A DNA stretch of 48,790 nt from an uncultured Chthonomonas sp. (GCA_903951425.1 CAJBBX010000025.1:1-48790), one strand, 5' to 3'; positions 1 to 9,045 are shown, numbered from the stretch's first letter. Program-made: numbers and translations. Notes: generated by a model not told the origin, from the letters alone.

Positions 1-1263
1 ATCACGGCCATCGCGGCCGCGCCGCTCCGGCCGCAGGTCGCGCGCGCCGTGGCGCCGGGGGAGCCCCCGCCGGTCCCCACGGGCGGTGTGCCCGCCGGCG
101 AGCTGTGGGTCTCCGGGACCGTCACATCGGCCTCGGCGGGCGGCGAGTTCCAGATGACCGTGGACACGATGATGTCGGCTGCGCTGGGCACCTTCGGGTT
201 TGGTAGGCCTCCGGTGGCTCGGGTTCTGTTCGTCGTATCCCAGAGCCCGGGGCTATCCGGGCCTGTGCCGTCCCCGGGCGGCCGTGTGCAGTGCAGGCTG
301 ACACGCTCCGAGACGGGTCTCAGCTCGGGCTGGTCGCTTCGTTGGGTCGGCGCCGAGGGGGCGGCGGGGCCGGAGGCCACGGTTGCGGGGCCCTCGGGCT
401 TCGGGCCGGACGTGTTCCCCGTGGTGGGAGCTTCCCGGTGGAGCGACACCTACGGAGCGGCACGTGACGGCGGCGTCCGCCAGCACGCCGGGCAGGACAT
501 CATGGCCCCCAGGATGACGCCCCTCGTGGCGCTGTTCGAGGGCGTGGCTCGAGGCTACTTCAGCCCGGGACGTAGCGGCTACACGGTCGATTTGGTCGGT
601 AATGGTCGATCTGCAAGCTATCGTCACCTGAATGACGATACGCCCGGTACCACGGACAACGCAGGCGGCGAGGCGTTTGCCTTCGCGCCGGGCATCGCCG
701 CGGGAATGCGCGTGGTGGCCGGTCAGTTACTGGGTTGGGTGGGGGACAGCGGCAACGCGCGGGGCACGAGCCCGCACCTGCACCTGGAGGTGCATCTGGC
801 AGGGCAGGGGACGGTGAACCCGGCTGACCTGCTCCGGTCCGCCCGCCGCCTCGATGCGCCCTTCGTGGCCGACCTGCAGGCAGACCCGTCCATCGGAGCA
901 GGCGAGCTACGGTACAGCGGCTACGTGGCCTCGGTGGACGCCGCAGCGGGCGTGCTGGTCCTGGATGTGGCCGCTACCGCCGACCGGAAGTCGGCGTCGG
1001 CCGTGAGAACGCCCCTGCGGGCCACCGTGAAGATCCCCGAAGGCGCTTCGGTCCGTGCCAGGGGTGCGCCGGACGTGCCCGTGGCGCTGGCGGATGTACT
1101 GCCGGGGGCCTCAGCGTCAGTGCGGGCATCGGGGCGGGCGGGAACCACGCTGGAGGCGCGCGACGTGACCGTGAGCGTCACGGCATTCCTGCCGGACGCC
1201 GACCTGCGCGCCGCCATGGACAGGGCCGCAGCCGGCTCGGAGCCGGCCGCTCAGATCAAGTAG
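1..1263 (+). CDS. M23 (LytM-type) metallopeptidase, 5' end outside window
   Basis: The reading frame is open to the left edge, so the gene is truncated there; a GTG at 49 is possible but unlikely to be the true start. Residues are counted from that GTG. HAGQD (about 146-150) and HLHLE (about 243-247) are the HxxxD and HxH zinc-ligand motifs of peptidase family M23, which cuts peptidoglycan cross-links outside the cytoplasm. The peptidase core is flanked by two beta-rich segments that look related: one near residue 17 begins GELWVSG and one near residue 287 begins GELRYSG. They resemble short OB/DUF5666-like modules, but that is only a visual impression. No signal peptide can be judged because the N-terminus is missing. 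The gene converges on secA with an 8-base gap and no visible terminator. Confidence 0.85.
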   Translation: MTAIAAAPLRPQVARAVAPGEPPPVPTGGVPAGELWVSGTVTSASAGGEFQMTVDTMMSAALGTFGFGRPPVARVLFVVSQSPGLSGPVPSPGGRVQCRLTRSETGLSSGWSLRWVGAEGAAGPEATVAGPSGFGPDVFPVVGASRWSDTYGAARDGGVRQHAGQDIMAPRMTPLVALFEGVARGYFSPGRSGYTVDLVGNGRSASYRHLNDDTPGTTDNAGGEAFAFAPGIAAGMRVVAGQLLGWVGDSGNARGTSPHLHLEVHLAGQGTVNPADLLRSARRLDAPFVADLQADPSIGAGELRYSGYVASVDAAAGVLVLDVAATADRKSASAVRTPLRATVKIPEGASVRARGAPDVPVALADVLPGASASVRASGRAGTTLEARDVTVSVTAFLPDADLRAAMDRAAAGSEPAAQIK

Positions 1264-1271
1264 GCTACCGG

Positions 1272-4200
1272 CTAGTCGGGGTAGTGGCAGTGCTTGTACT
1301 TCTTCCCGCTGCCGCAGTGGCATGGGTCGTTGCGCCCAGGCCGCTTGCGGGGCGCCCTGGCCTGGGCTGGTGCGCGGGGTGCGCCGCCCTCTGCCTCAAC
1401 CTCCTCCTCCAGGTTGGTGAAGGTGTTGTACTGCTTCCTCCGCGGGGGTTGCTGCTCCTGCTGCACCTGGATCTGGAAGACGATCCGGGCGACCTCGTCC
1501 TGGATGCTATGCTGCATCGCCTCGAACATCTCGAAGGCTTCTTTGTTGTAGACGATCAGCGGATCCTGCTGGGCGTACCCGCGCAGGCTGATGCCCTCGC
1601 GCAGGTAGTCCATGTTGGCCAGATGCTCCATCCACTTCTGGTTGATCACGTTCAGGGCGACGTGCCGCTCCAGATCGCGCATGGCCTCGGGATTGCCGGT
1701 CACCTCGGTGACGTGCGCCTCCTTGGCCTCGTAGGCGGCCTCGACCAGCGCCACCAGCTCCTCCTCGAGGTCATCGCGCCGCTTGCCGCTGAGACCCTCC
1801 CTGGGCATCAGGTTTGAGATGCCGAAGAACTCGTCCAAACCCTTGTATAGCTCGTCCAGATCCCATTCCTGCCCGCTGTTGGCGTCGGGGCAGAACATAA
1901 CGACGGCCTCCGAGACGGTCTGGCGCATGTAGCCGAGCACGACGTCGCGCAGGTTGGCGCCCTGCAGAACCCGGCGGCGGTCGGTGTAGATGACCTCGCG
2001 CTGCTTGTTCATTACGTCGTCGTACTGCAGGACGTGCTTTCGGACTTCGAAGTGGTGCTCTTCGACCTTCTTCTGGGCGCGTTGGATCATCCTCGACAGG
2101 ATGCCCGCGTCCATCATCTGGTCTTCGGGCCAGGCGCGGAGCCATGGGTGCTGCGTCCGTTCGCCGAAGAGGCGCCAGAGCTCGTCTTCCAGCGAGACGA
2201 AGAAGCGGCTCTCGCCGGGGTCGCCCTGGCGGCCCGCTCGTCCCCGGAGTTGGTTGTCGATGCGGCGGCTCTCGTGGCGCTCCGTGCCCAGGATGAAGAG
2301 GCCGCCGACGGTGCGGACCTCCTCGGCGGCCCGCTCGTGCTCCTCGGGCGTCAGGGTGGTCACAGAGTCAAGGACGCTGTGCTTGCCGCCACGACGGTAG
2401 CTCAGGACCACCTCCGCGACCGGCGCTTCCTCGCCTTCGGCCAGCTCGCTGCCATCCACGAGATCGGCGGCGACCCCTACCGATGCCGGCTCCTCCTCGA
2501 CCTCAACCTCGTGCGGCCGGCCGCCAAGGATGATGTCGACGCCTCGGCCGGCCATGTTGGTGGCAATGGTGATGCCGCCCTTCCGGCCGGTCTCGGCGAT
2601 GATGATGGCTTCCTTCTCGTGGTACTTCGCGTTCAGGATGTTGTGCGGGATGCCGTGCCGCAGCGCCTCGTCGATGTTGTTCAGCACCTCGTCGTCGGCG
2701 GGAAGCTCCAGCAGCTTGGCCAGCTCCTGCAGGCTCTGCTCCGACATGGGATCCGGATCGACGCCAAGTCCGCTGGCGATCGGCGCCAGGCCGCGTAGGG
2801 TCTGCTCATCAAGGTTGACGTTGAGCGCCTTGTCCCAAGCCTCTCGCGTCGGCTTGTCGATCTTGGCGGCCTCGAACCGCGAGCGGCATAGCGAGATGAC
2901 GGCCAGCACCTGAAGCTTGTTGTCGGTGATGCGCAGCGATACCTTCTCCGATATCTCGATGGAGCGCGTACCGACCAGGACGGGTTGCTGCTTGGCGTAG
3001 AGCCTCAGGATTTCGGCGGCGATGCCGCGGAACTTGTGCTCAGCGGCCTTGTAGATGATGTCGGGCTGGTCCTTGCGGACCATGGGTCGGTTCGTCGGGA
3101 CCACGACCACATCCAGTCCGTAGATCTTGCGGAACTCGTCTTCCTCGGTCTTGGCCGTTCCCGTCATGCCCGCGAGCTTTAGGTAGAGGCGGAAGAGGTT
3201 CTGGAAGGTGATCGTCGCCAGTGTCTGCGACTCGTGCTTGATCTCGACGCCTTCCTTAGCTTCGATGCTCTGGTGGAGGCCGTCGGAGTAACGCCGGCCG
3301 AACATGAGGCGGCCCGTGAACTCATCGACGATGATGATCTCGCCGTCCTTGACGACGTAGTCGATGTCCTTCTTGAACAGCGCGTGCGCCTTCATGGCCG
3401 CGGTCACGTAGTGCATGGACTCCGGGTCCTCGGAGAGGTTCCGGATGCCCAGCATGTTCTCCATGCGTGTGATGCCGTTTTCGGTAGGCGATACGGTCTT
3501 CTGCTTCTCGTCGACCAGGTAGTGGAAGTCGGGATTGTTGCGGTCGTGGTCCGGGTCGTCGCGCTCCTGCTGGGTCTTGGCGTCCTTGCCCGCCCGCAGC
3601 GTTCGAACCACGCGGTCCACCTTGTAGTACATGCTCGTGTCCTGGTCCACGAAGCCGGAGATGATTAGCGGCGTTCGGGCTTCGTCGATCAGGATGCTGT
3701 CTACTTCGTCGACAATGGCGTAGTGCAGTTCGCGCATCACCAGTTCGTCGGCGCTAAAGGCCATGTTGTCGCGCAGGTAGTCGAACCCGAACTCGTTGTT
3801 CGTGCCGTAGGTCACGTCGCAGGCGTAGGCCTCGCGGCGAGAGATGGGCCGTGTGAACGTGAAGCGCGGGTCCGGGTCCTCGTAGGTCGGGTCGTAGATG
3901 TACGAGCCGCCCTCGTCGCCGGTCTCGGGGCTTTGGCCCTGAATGATGCCCACCGTCATGCCGAGCAGCTCGTAGACGGGGCCCATCCAGACGGCGCCGA
4001 CCTTGGAAAGGTAGTCGTTGGCGGTCACCAGGTGGGCGCCCTTACCGGCTAGGGCGTTCAGGTAGAGCGGCAGCGTGGCCATGAGGGTCTTGCCCTCACC
4101 GGTCTTCAGCTCGGCAATACGGCCATCGTGCGTGACCATGCCGCCGATGAGCTGAACGTCGTAGTGGCGCTGGCCCAGCGTTCTGCGGGCCGCCTCGCGG

Positions 4201-4487
4201 ACCACGGCAAAGGCCTCAGGCAGGATCTCGTCCAGCACGTTGTCGAGGGCCTCGCGCACCTTCTGCTTGCGCTCGGACTCCAGCACGCCGTCGCGATCCA
4301 GCGCTGCAACTAGGGCGGGCCACTCGGTCTGGACGCGCTGCCTGAACTCATCCGTCTTGGCGCGGAGCTGGGCATTGCTCATGGCGGTGAACTGCGGCTC
4401 AAGGGAGCTGACGCGTTCAGCGGCCTTCCGGTACTTAGCCACGTCCCGCTCATTACCATCCATCAATCGGCGTAGGAATGCCACCAT
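1272..4487 (-). CDS. secA: Preprotein translocase ATPase SecA, long form
   Basis: SecA is the cytoplasmic motor that drives unfolded preproteins through SecYEG. Visible motifs are Walker A TGEGKT (129-134), the DEAD-type box with VDEVDSILIDEAR (259-271), the TNMAGRG motif (643-649), the RGRAGRQGD segment, and a C-terminal zinc finger CHCGSGKKYKHCH that in other bacteria binds SecB or ribosomes. At 1071 residues it is clearly longer than the usual 830-930. Extra sequence lies at about 184-217 in NBD1 and at about 518-608 in NBD2, before the conserved GIPHNILNAK stretch. A further acidic loop follows DIILGG near 660-710. The ATG at 4487 gives the normal N-terminus. The gene is transcribed divergently from rodA. 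Confidence 0.97.
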   Translation of the reverse strand: MVAFLRRLMDGNERDVAKYRKAAERVSSLEPQFTAMSNAQLRAKTDEFRQRVQTEWPALVAALDRDGVLESERKQKVREALDNVLDEILPEAFAVVREAARRTLGQRHYDVQLIGGMVTHDGRIAELKTGEGKTLMATLPLYLNALAGKGAHLVTANDYLSKVGAVWMGPVYELLGMTVGIIQGQSPETGDEGGSYIYDPTYEDPDPRFTFTRPISRREAYACDVTYGTNNEFGFDYLRDNMAFSADELVMRELHYAIVDEVDSILIDEARTPLIISGFVDQDTSMYYKVDRVVRTLRAGKDAKTQQERDDPDHDRNNPDFHYLVDEKQKTVSPTENGITRMENMLGIRNLSEDPESMHYVTAAMKAHALFKKDIDYVVKDGEIIIVDEFTGRLMFGRRYSDGLHQSIEAKEGVEIKHESQTLATITFQNLFRLYLKLAGMTGTAKTEEDEFRKIYGLDVVVVPTNRPMVRKDQPDIIYKAAEHKFRGIAAEILRLYAKQQPVLVGTRSIEISEKVSLRITDNKLQVLAVISLCRSRFEAAKIDKPTREAWDKALNVNLDEQTLRGLAPIASGLGVDPDPMSEQSLQELAKLLELPADDEVLNNIDEALRHGIPHNILNAKYHEKEAIIIAETGRKGGITIATNMAGRGVDIILGGRPHEVEVEEEPASVGVAADLVDGSELAEGEEAPVAEVVLSYRRGGKHSVLDSVTTLTPEEHERAAEEVRTVGGLFILGTERHESRRIDNQLRGRAGRQGDPGESRFFVSLEDELWRLFGERTQHPWLRAWPEDQMMDAGILSRMIQRAQKKVEEHHFEVRKHVLQYDDVMNKQREVIYTDRRRVLQGANLRDVVLGYMRQTVSEAVVMFCPDANSGQEWDLDELYKGLDEFFGISNLMPREGLSGKRRDDLEEELVALVEAAYEAKEAHVTEVTGNPEAMRDLERHVALNVINQKWMEHLANMDYLREGISLRGYAQQDPLIVYNKEAFEMFEAMQHSIQDEVARIVFQIQVQQEQQPPRRKQYNTFTNLEEEVEAEGGAPRAPAQARAPRKRPGRNDPCHCGSGKKYKHCHYPD

Positions 4488-4724
4488 AGCTTCGATCCCA
4501 GGTCCTTAGGTGAGGAGTTGGCGCCACACTCGCTGGTCGGGCGCGCCACTTACAGCACGAGCCGCCACGCACCCCGAGGGAGCGGACTGGCGGCTCAAGT
4601 ACCGCGTAGTATACCACCCGGTATATACGCAGGATCGGGGGCCGCGGGTGCAGCCCGCGCCGTATTGGGTATCCTGCGGCAGACGGTGGGACGCTCGGCA
4701 AGGCCGGCGGGAGGGGCGGTTCGC
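4488..4724. promoter_or_regulatory. Divergent secA/rodA intergenic region with AT-rich palindrome
   Basis: This 237-base gap between divergent secA and rodA must hold both promoters. The only AT-rich patch in a GC-rich background is at 4608-4628. It contains the inverted repeat TATACC-ACCC-GGTATA (4610-4625). Read on the minus strand, TATACT (4613-4608) is a fair -10 element for secA. No matching -35 is obvious on either strand. No RNA gene is recognisable in the gap. Confidence 0.4.
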
Positions 4725-5825
4725 TTGGCTATCGCAATTCGAGTACGGAAGGGCGCCGATCCGCTGCTGCTGGGCAGCTGCCTCGGCCTAATGCTCATCG
4801 GGCTGACCTGCCTGGTGAGCGTCTCCGTGCCGGGAGCGCCTCCCTACGTTCAGAAGCAGGTCGCGTGGGCCCTGCTGGGCCTGCCCGTGTTCGCGGCGAT
4901 GGCACTGACGGACCCGGCGCGGCTCGCCAACTGGGCGAAGGCGATCTACATCGCGAACATCGGCCTGCTTCTCGCCGTCGCCGTGGCGGGGAAGGGGGCA
5001 AAGGGTGCGGTCCGCTGGATCATGATCGGCGGCTTCCAGTTCCAGCCCTCCGAGTTCTCCAAGCTGGCTATCATCATCTGCCTCGCCGCATGGCTAGCCG
5101 CAAACCGGGACCAGATTCATCGCGGCCGCGTGTTCGTGAAGTCCTTGTGGCTTGTGCTGCCGCCGATCCTGCTGGTGATGAAGCAGCCCGACCTCGGGAC
5201 CGGGCTGGTGACGCTCTTCGTCTGGGCGGGAATGACCTTCATCGCCGGCGCCCGGCTCCGGCACTTCGCCTATCTGACGCTTGCGGGTCTGGCCATCTTC
5301 GCGCTGATGTGGCGTATCAATGTGCTCCTGCCGTATCAGAAGCACCGAATCATGACCTTCATCGCCCCGCAGTCGGACCCCAAGGAGAAGGGCTACCACG
5401 TCATCCAGTCGCGCATTGCCGTGGGGTCCGGCGAGCTTTTCGGGAAGGGGCTACGCAAAGGCACGCAGGTCCACGGCCGGTTCATCCCCGAGAGCCAGAC
5501 CGACTTCGTGTTCACGGTGATCGCTGAGGAGGGGGGATTCGTCGCGTCGGTGCTGGTGGTCTGCCTCTTCGGCATGGCTCTGTGGCGCATCACGAGGATC
5601 GCGGAGATGTCCGAGGAGCCGCTCCACCGGCTGATGGCTTCGGGCATCTGGACCATGCTGCTGGTGCACATGACCGTCAATATAGGCATGACTCTCGGCA
5701 TCATGCCCGTGGCCGGAGTGCCTCTGCCGTTCGTCTCCTACGGGGGGACTGCGCTGGTGCTGAACCTCGGAAGCCTCGGCCTCCTGACGGGCATCTCCAC
5801 CCATCGAGATCCCCTTGTCTTCTGA
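4725..5825 (+). CDS. rodA: RodA-type SEDS peptidoglycan polymerase
   Basis: This polytopic SEDS-family membrane protein polymerises lipid II glycan strands for cell elongation, working with a class B PBP that is not in this window. RodA rather than FtsW is indicated by KQPDLGTGL, FQPSEFSKLA, PYQKHRIMTF, the IPESQTDFVFTVIAEEGG loop and the signature GVPLPFVSYGG near the C-terminus. About ten hydrophobic segments are present. I chose the TTG at 4725 (366 aa) because GGGAGGGG at 4708-4716 is a good ribosome binding site. The more upstream in-frame start at 4518 would add about 69 low-complexity residues not seen in the family. The 3' end overlaps the next gene by 11 bases if that gene starts at 5815. 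Confidence 0.9.
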   Translation: MAIAIRVRKGADPLLLGSCLGLMLIGLTCLVSVSVPGAPPYVQKQVAWALLGLPVFAAMALTDPARLANWAKAIYIANIGLLLAVAVAGKGAKGAVRWIMIGGFQFQPSEFSKLAIIICLAAWLAANRDQIHRGRVFVKSLWLVLPPILLVMKQPDLGTGLVTLFVWAGMTFIAGARLRHFAYLTLAGLAIFALMWRINVLLPYQKHRIMTFIAPQSDPKEKGYHVIQSRIAVGSGELFGKGLRKGTQVHGRFIPESQTDFVFTVIAEEGGFVASVLVVCLFGMALWRITRIAEMSEEPLHRLMASGIWTMLLVHMTVNIGMTLGIMPVAGVPLPFVSYGGTALVLNLGSLGLLTGISTHRDPLVF

Positions 5826-8313
5826 GCGGCAGAGACGACGCGGCCGCGAGGCAGGCGGGGCGCGGCCCCTCGATCGCCTGGAGGTGATCAGGGCGCTCCG
5901 GATCTCGAACTGGGAGGCTGTCTTCGCCACTGTCCACGCGGCGATCACCGGCGGCGCCATTCAGACGGGGTTCGCCGTCTACCTGAACGCCAGCAACATG
6001 GCCATGGGTGTTCTTGGCTCGATACCCACGTTCACAGCGCTGGTGCAGCTGATCTCCTCCGTCTTCGTGCAGGCATTGCCCGAGCGGCGCTCCTTCACTG
6101 CGTGGTTCTCGCTTGCGGCGCGCCTACTGTGGGTGCCCATTATGCTGGTGCCGTTGACGCTGCCGCCCGGGGTCAGGCTTCCGGCTTTCATCGTCCTTTT
6201 TGCTATTTCCGGCATCCTGATCCAAGTTCCCGTGCCGGCGTTCACCTCGTGGCTGTCCGACCTGGTGCCGCCCGACCATCGCGGCAGGTACTTTGGCCGC
6301 CGCAACATGCTGGCGGGCCTCACCGTGGTCGTGGTCTCGCTGCCTGCGGGTTGGTTCCTCGACCTGGCGGTGAAATCGCATGCCATGCCGGAGCCCGTGG
6401 CCTTCTGCGTCCTCTTCGGCGTTGCCGCCCTGTTCGGCTTCTTCAGCTTCCTCTGCCTCCTCCGCCAGCCCGAGCCGCCCATGGTGACCGCGGCGTCCTC
6501 TTTCAGCGGACTGGGCGGGTTGCTGCAGCAGTATCGTGCGCCGCTGACCGACAAGGCGTTCCGGCGCTTCCTGGCCTTCTCGGGCGTGTTCGCCGTAGGG
6601 CAGTTCGTGGCCGGGCCTTTCTACACTGTATACGCCATTAAGAGCCTCCACCTGAACTTCCTATGGCTCCAAGGCCTGGGCTCGCTGGCGAGCCTGGCGG
6701 GCTTGCTCGCCATGCCGCTCTGGGGATACCTCTCCGACAAGTTCGGCAACAAGCCAATCCTCGTGATCTCGGTTTTCGGCGTGGCGGTGCTGCCGTTGGG
6801 ATGGGTGCCCTGCGTGGCCTCGCAACCGACGCTGACGATAGCGCTGCTGACCATTAACCACCTGGCGGGCGGCCTCTTTTGGGCCGGCGTCGGCCTCACG
6901 CAGTTCAACATTCTGATCGCCGACACGCCCAATGACAAGCGGCCCGTCTACGTGGGGGCCATGTCGGCCTTCACCGGCGCCCTGGGCGGCCTGTCGCCGA
7001 TCCTGGGCGGAGTGCTGCTCTCGGCGCTGGGCGATGTGCGACTGCAAATGGCGGGCCTCACGTTGGGCTCATTCCAGATTCTCTTCATCATTAACAGCCT
7101 GATCCGCTTCGGATCGCTGGGCATGATGCGTGGGCTGGGGCGCGGTAACGAGGCGTCGCCGAAGGAGGTGCTGCAGCAGCTCGGCGGTATCCGGATGGGC
7201 GCCATGGTGAACATGCGCCGCCTCCAGCGGTCGCGAACGGTGGAGGCCCGGTCACAGGCTGCGGAGGCGCTGGGTACAAGCAAGACCGCCCTGGCGGTGG
7301 ACGACCTCGTCGCGGCCCTGATGGATCCCAGCCGCCGGGTCCGGGCTGACGCCGCCGCCGCGCTGGGCGGGATCGGCGACCCGCGCGCAGTGACCGCACT
7401 CATGGCCACGGTAGATGATCCCGGCTCAGGCATCCAGCAGGACGCTTGCCGGGCACTGGGGCATATCGGCGACGCCGCATCCGCGGAGACGCTGGCGAGG
7501 GCCTACGCATTGCCTGATCCTCGCGTTCGCCTAGCTGCCGTGGAGGCCCTTGGAGCTGTCGGAGGGCCGGTCGCCGCCACGGTGGTGTCCGATGCTGCCG
7601 CTACGGGCCTTGAGACGGGTGACGCAGCCCTGGCTGTGGCGGCCCTCCGCGCTGGTGAGCGGCTGGGCGCCCTTCCGCCGGACCTGGTGGCCCGCGCCGC
7701 CGAAAGCGCCCAGCCTGCGGTCCGCCGCGCCGCCGCCGCAACGGCGGGCCAGGTAGGTCATCGCGAGCTCGTGGAGGCGCTGGTAGGGCGGCTCGCCGCG
7801 GAACCCGACCCCGCGGCGCAGGCGGAGGTGGCCTGCGCGGCCGCTGCACTCAGCATATGTTCGGCGTTGCCTGCCATCGTGGCTGCTGCGCTACGCTGCC
7901 CGTCGCCGATCGCGCGTCGGCAACTGGTGTTCGCCGCGGCGCAACTCGCCGGGGTCGGTGACGAGGCATACAGGGCGGTGATGGCCCATGCCATGGAGCG
8001 CGACCAACTGCTGGAGCGGACATTGGCCGATGTCGGACGCATGGCTGAGCAACTGCTGGGCGTACCGGCCGCCCGTCGCACCGAAGTGCTCTGCCGGCGC
8101 GCCGTGCAGCGCTACGCCGCCGGCGACATGGGGGACGCGGTCCGGAACCTGGCTCGCGTCGTGGCCACGGTCCGTGCGGCAGCCGTTGACAGCACGTCCG
8201 GCGAACTGGCGCAGCAGATGGGGCTGATCGAGGAGCCGGCCGATACGCCGCAGGAGCTCTTTGTCGTTGCCGCACTGGCCGTGAAGCAGTGGCTTACCCC
8301 TCCCCGAGGCTGA
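5815..8313 (+). CDS. MFS transporter fused to C-terminal HEAT-like repeats
   Basis: This 832-residue protein has two parts. Residues about 30-445 are a major facilitator-type membrane domain with around 11-12 hydrophobic helices. Between them is the loop PPDHRGRYFGRRN, which resembles the MFS cytoplasmic A-motif. From about residue 475 to at least 700 the sequence turns into alpha-helical HEAT/PBS-lyase-like repeats such as DPSRRVRADAAAALGGIGDP and DPRVRLAAVEALGAVG, followed by a helical tail to 832. The substrate cannot be read from the sequence. The repeat domain should lie in the cytoplasm and act as a protein-protein scaffold or regulatory arm. The TTG at 5815 is the earliest start; a GTG at 5884 is possible. 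The overlap with rodA suggests co-transcription. Confidence 0.85.
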   Translation: MSSERQRRRGREAGGARPLDRLEVIRALRISNWEAVFATVHAAITGGAIQTGFAVYLNASNMAMGVLGSIPTFTALVQLISSVFVQALPERRSFTAWFSLAARLLWVPIMLVPLTLPPGVRLPAFIVLFAISGILIQVPVPAFTSWLSDLVPPDHRGRYFGRRNMLAGLTVVVVSLPAGWFLDLAVKSHAMPEPVAFCVLFGVAALFGFFSFLCLLRQPEPPMVTAASSFSGLGGLLQQYRAPLTDKAFRRFLAFSGVFAVGQFVAGPFYTVYAIKSLHLNFLWLQGLGSLASLAGLLAMPLWGYLSDKFGNKPILVISVFGVAVLPLGWVPCVASQPTLTIALLTINHLAGGLFWAGVGLTQFNILIADTPNDKRPVYVGAMSAFTGALGGLSPILGGVLLSALGDVRLQMAGLTLGSFQILFIINSLIRFGSLGMMRGLGRGNEASPKEVLQQLGGIRMGAMVNMRRLQRSRTVEARSQAAEALGTSKTALAVDDLVAALMDPSRRVRADAAAALGGIGDPRAVTALMATVDDPGSGIQQDACRALGHIGDAASAETLARAYALPDPRVRLAAVEALGAVGGPVAATVVSDAAATGLETGDAALAVAALRAGERLGALPPDLVARAAESAQPAVRRAAAATAGQVGHRELVEALVGRLAAEPDPAAQAEVACAAAALSICSALPAIVAAALRCPSPIARRQLVFAAAQLAGVGDEAYRAVMAHAMERDQLLERTLADVGRMAEQLLGVPAARRTEVLCRRAVQRYAAGDMGDAVRNLARVVATVRAAAVDSTSGELAQQMGLIEEPADTPQELFVVAALAVKQWLTPPRG

Positions 8314-8317
8314 GAGC

Positions 8318-8346
8318 TTGACAGCCGGCTTGCAGTAAGCCATAGT
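8318..8346 (+). promoter_or_regulatory. Sigma-70-type promoter for the HNH-repeat gene
   Basis: A perfect -35 element TTGACA (8318-8323) is followed by exactly 17 bases and then CATAGT (8341-8346), which matches four of six bases of the -10 consensus. Transcription would begin near 8353. The 52-base leader ends at the TTG start at 8405. This is the clearest housekeeping-type promoter in the window. It rules out the in-frame GTG at 8345 as the start. Confidence 0.65.
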
Positions 8347-8404
8347 GTCACCAAGCTGCGGCCATTGGTGGCCGGGCCCGCAAAACACGGGAGGTACTGC
8401 GCGC

Positions 8405-9019
8405 TTGGCGAAGTGGACATGCGAGGCCATCACGGCCAGGATTCGGGAGTTGGACGCCGCCGGTGTGGCGATCAGCTACACAGGCGTTGCGAAGGCGGAC
8501 CTTGCCCTGCTGCGTGCCGCCACGCGGCGACACGGCTCCTGGCGAGCCGCTGTCGAGGAAGCAGGCTTCGACTACGGGCAGGTGCGGGCCTACGACGAGT
8601 GGACCGATGAGCGGATCGTCGATCGCATACGTGAGTTGCATCGTCAGGGCGTTGACCTCTCCTGGCGCTATGTCAGCACCACGGCAGACCCCAGGCTGGC
8701 CGCCGCCGCCACGAAGGGCGCTCACTTCGGTTCGTGGCGGGCGGCGATCCGGGCTGCCGGTATAGAGTATTCCGTTGTGCGGCGGTATCGTCGCTGGGAT
8801 GAGAATGCCATCATCACTCAGTTGCGTCAGATGATGGCCGCCGGGGCGGAGCTCAACGCCAAGGCCGTCGAAACGGCTGATGTGGCCCTGATCACGGCCG
8901 CCCGGCGCCACTTCGGTTCATGGCAGGGAGCCCTGGCTGCGGCCGGCATCGAGTATGCCCGTGTCGCGCTACGGCGCCCGTATGCCCGCCGGGGTAGGGC
9001 CGCCGGTCAGGAGGCCTGA
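8405..9019 (+). CDS. Three tandem homing-endonuclease-associated (HNH_repeat-like) repeats, no nuclease domain
   Basis: The 204-residue product is almost entirely three imperfect repeats of about 55-60 residues, at about 4-60, 66-124 and 131-186. Each has the plan W..e.I...I..l...G, then L..AA, GSW..A, and finally AGI-Y. Examples are RHGSWRAAVEEAGFDY, HFGSWRAAIRAAGIEY and HFGSWQGALAAAGIEY. This pattern matches the HNH_repeat family, normally found beside HNH or LAGLIDADG homing nucleases as a probable DNA-reading module. No HNH, GIY-YIG or LAGLIDADG catalytic motif is present, so a DNA-binding role is inferred. The TTG at 8405 follows GGGAGGT (8389-8395) with a 9-base spacer and lies just downstream of a strong promoter. 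The basic C-terminal tail (RRPYARRGR) would suit nucleic acid binding. Confidence 0.75.
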   Translation: MAKWTCEAITARIRELDAAGVAISYTGVAKADLALLRAATRRHGSWRAAVEEAGFDYGQVRAYDEWTDERIVDRIRELHRQGVDLSWRYVSTTADPRLAAAATKGAHFGSWRAAIRAAGIEYSVVRRYRRWDENAIITQLRQMMAAGAELNAKAVETADVALITAARRHFGSWQGALAAAGIEYARVALRRPYARRGRAAGQEA

Positions 9020-9045
9020 CGCACCGGCCAGGAGGAGCCAACAGG

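Noticed and set aside
1284-3668. Long open frames antisense to secA
   Set aside because: They lie opposite a fully conserved gene in GC-rich DNA, have biased low-complexity composition and no recognisable motif.
7200-8313. HEAT-repeat half as a separate gene with a frameshifted junction
   Set aside because: The frame is continuous from the transporter through the repeats, and no start with a ribosome binding site is seen at the junction.
8345-8404. Upstream GTG start for the HNH-repeat gene
   Set aside because: It lies within or before the transcription start predicted from TTGACA-N17-CATAGT and has no ribosome binding site; TTG 8405 has both.
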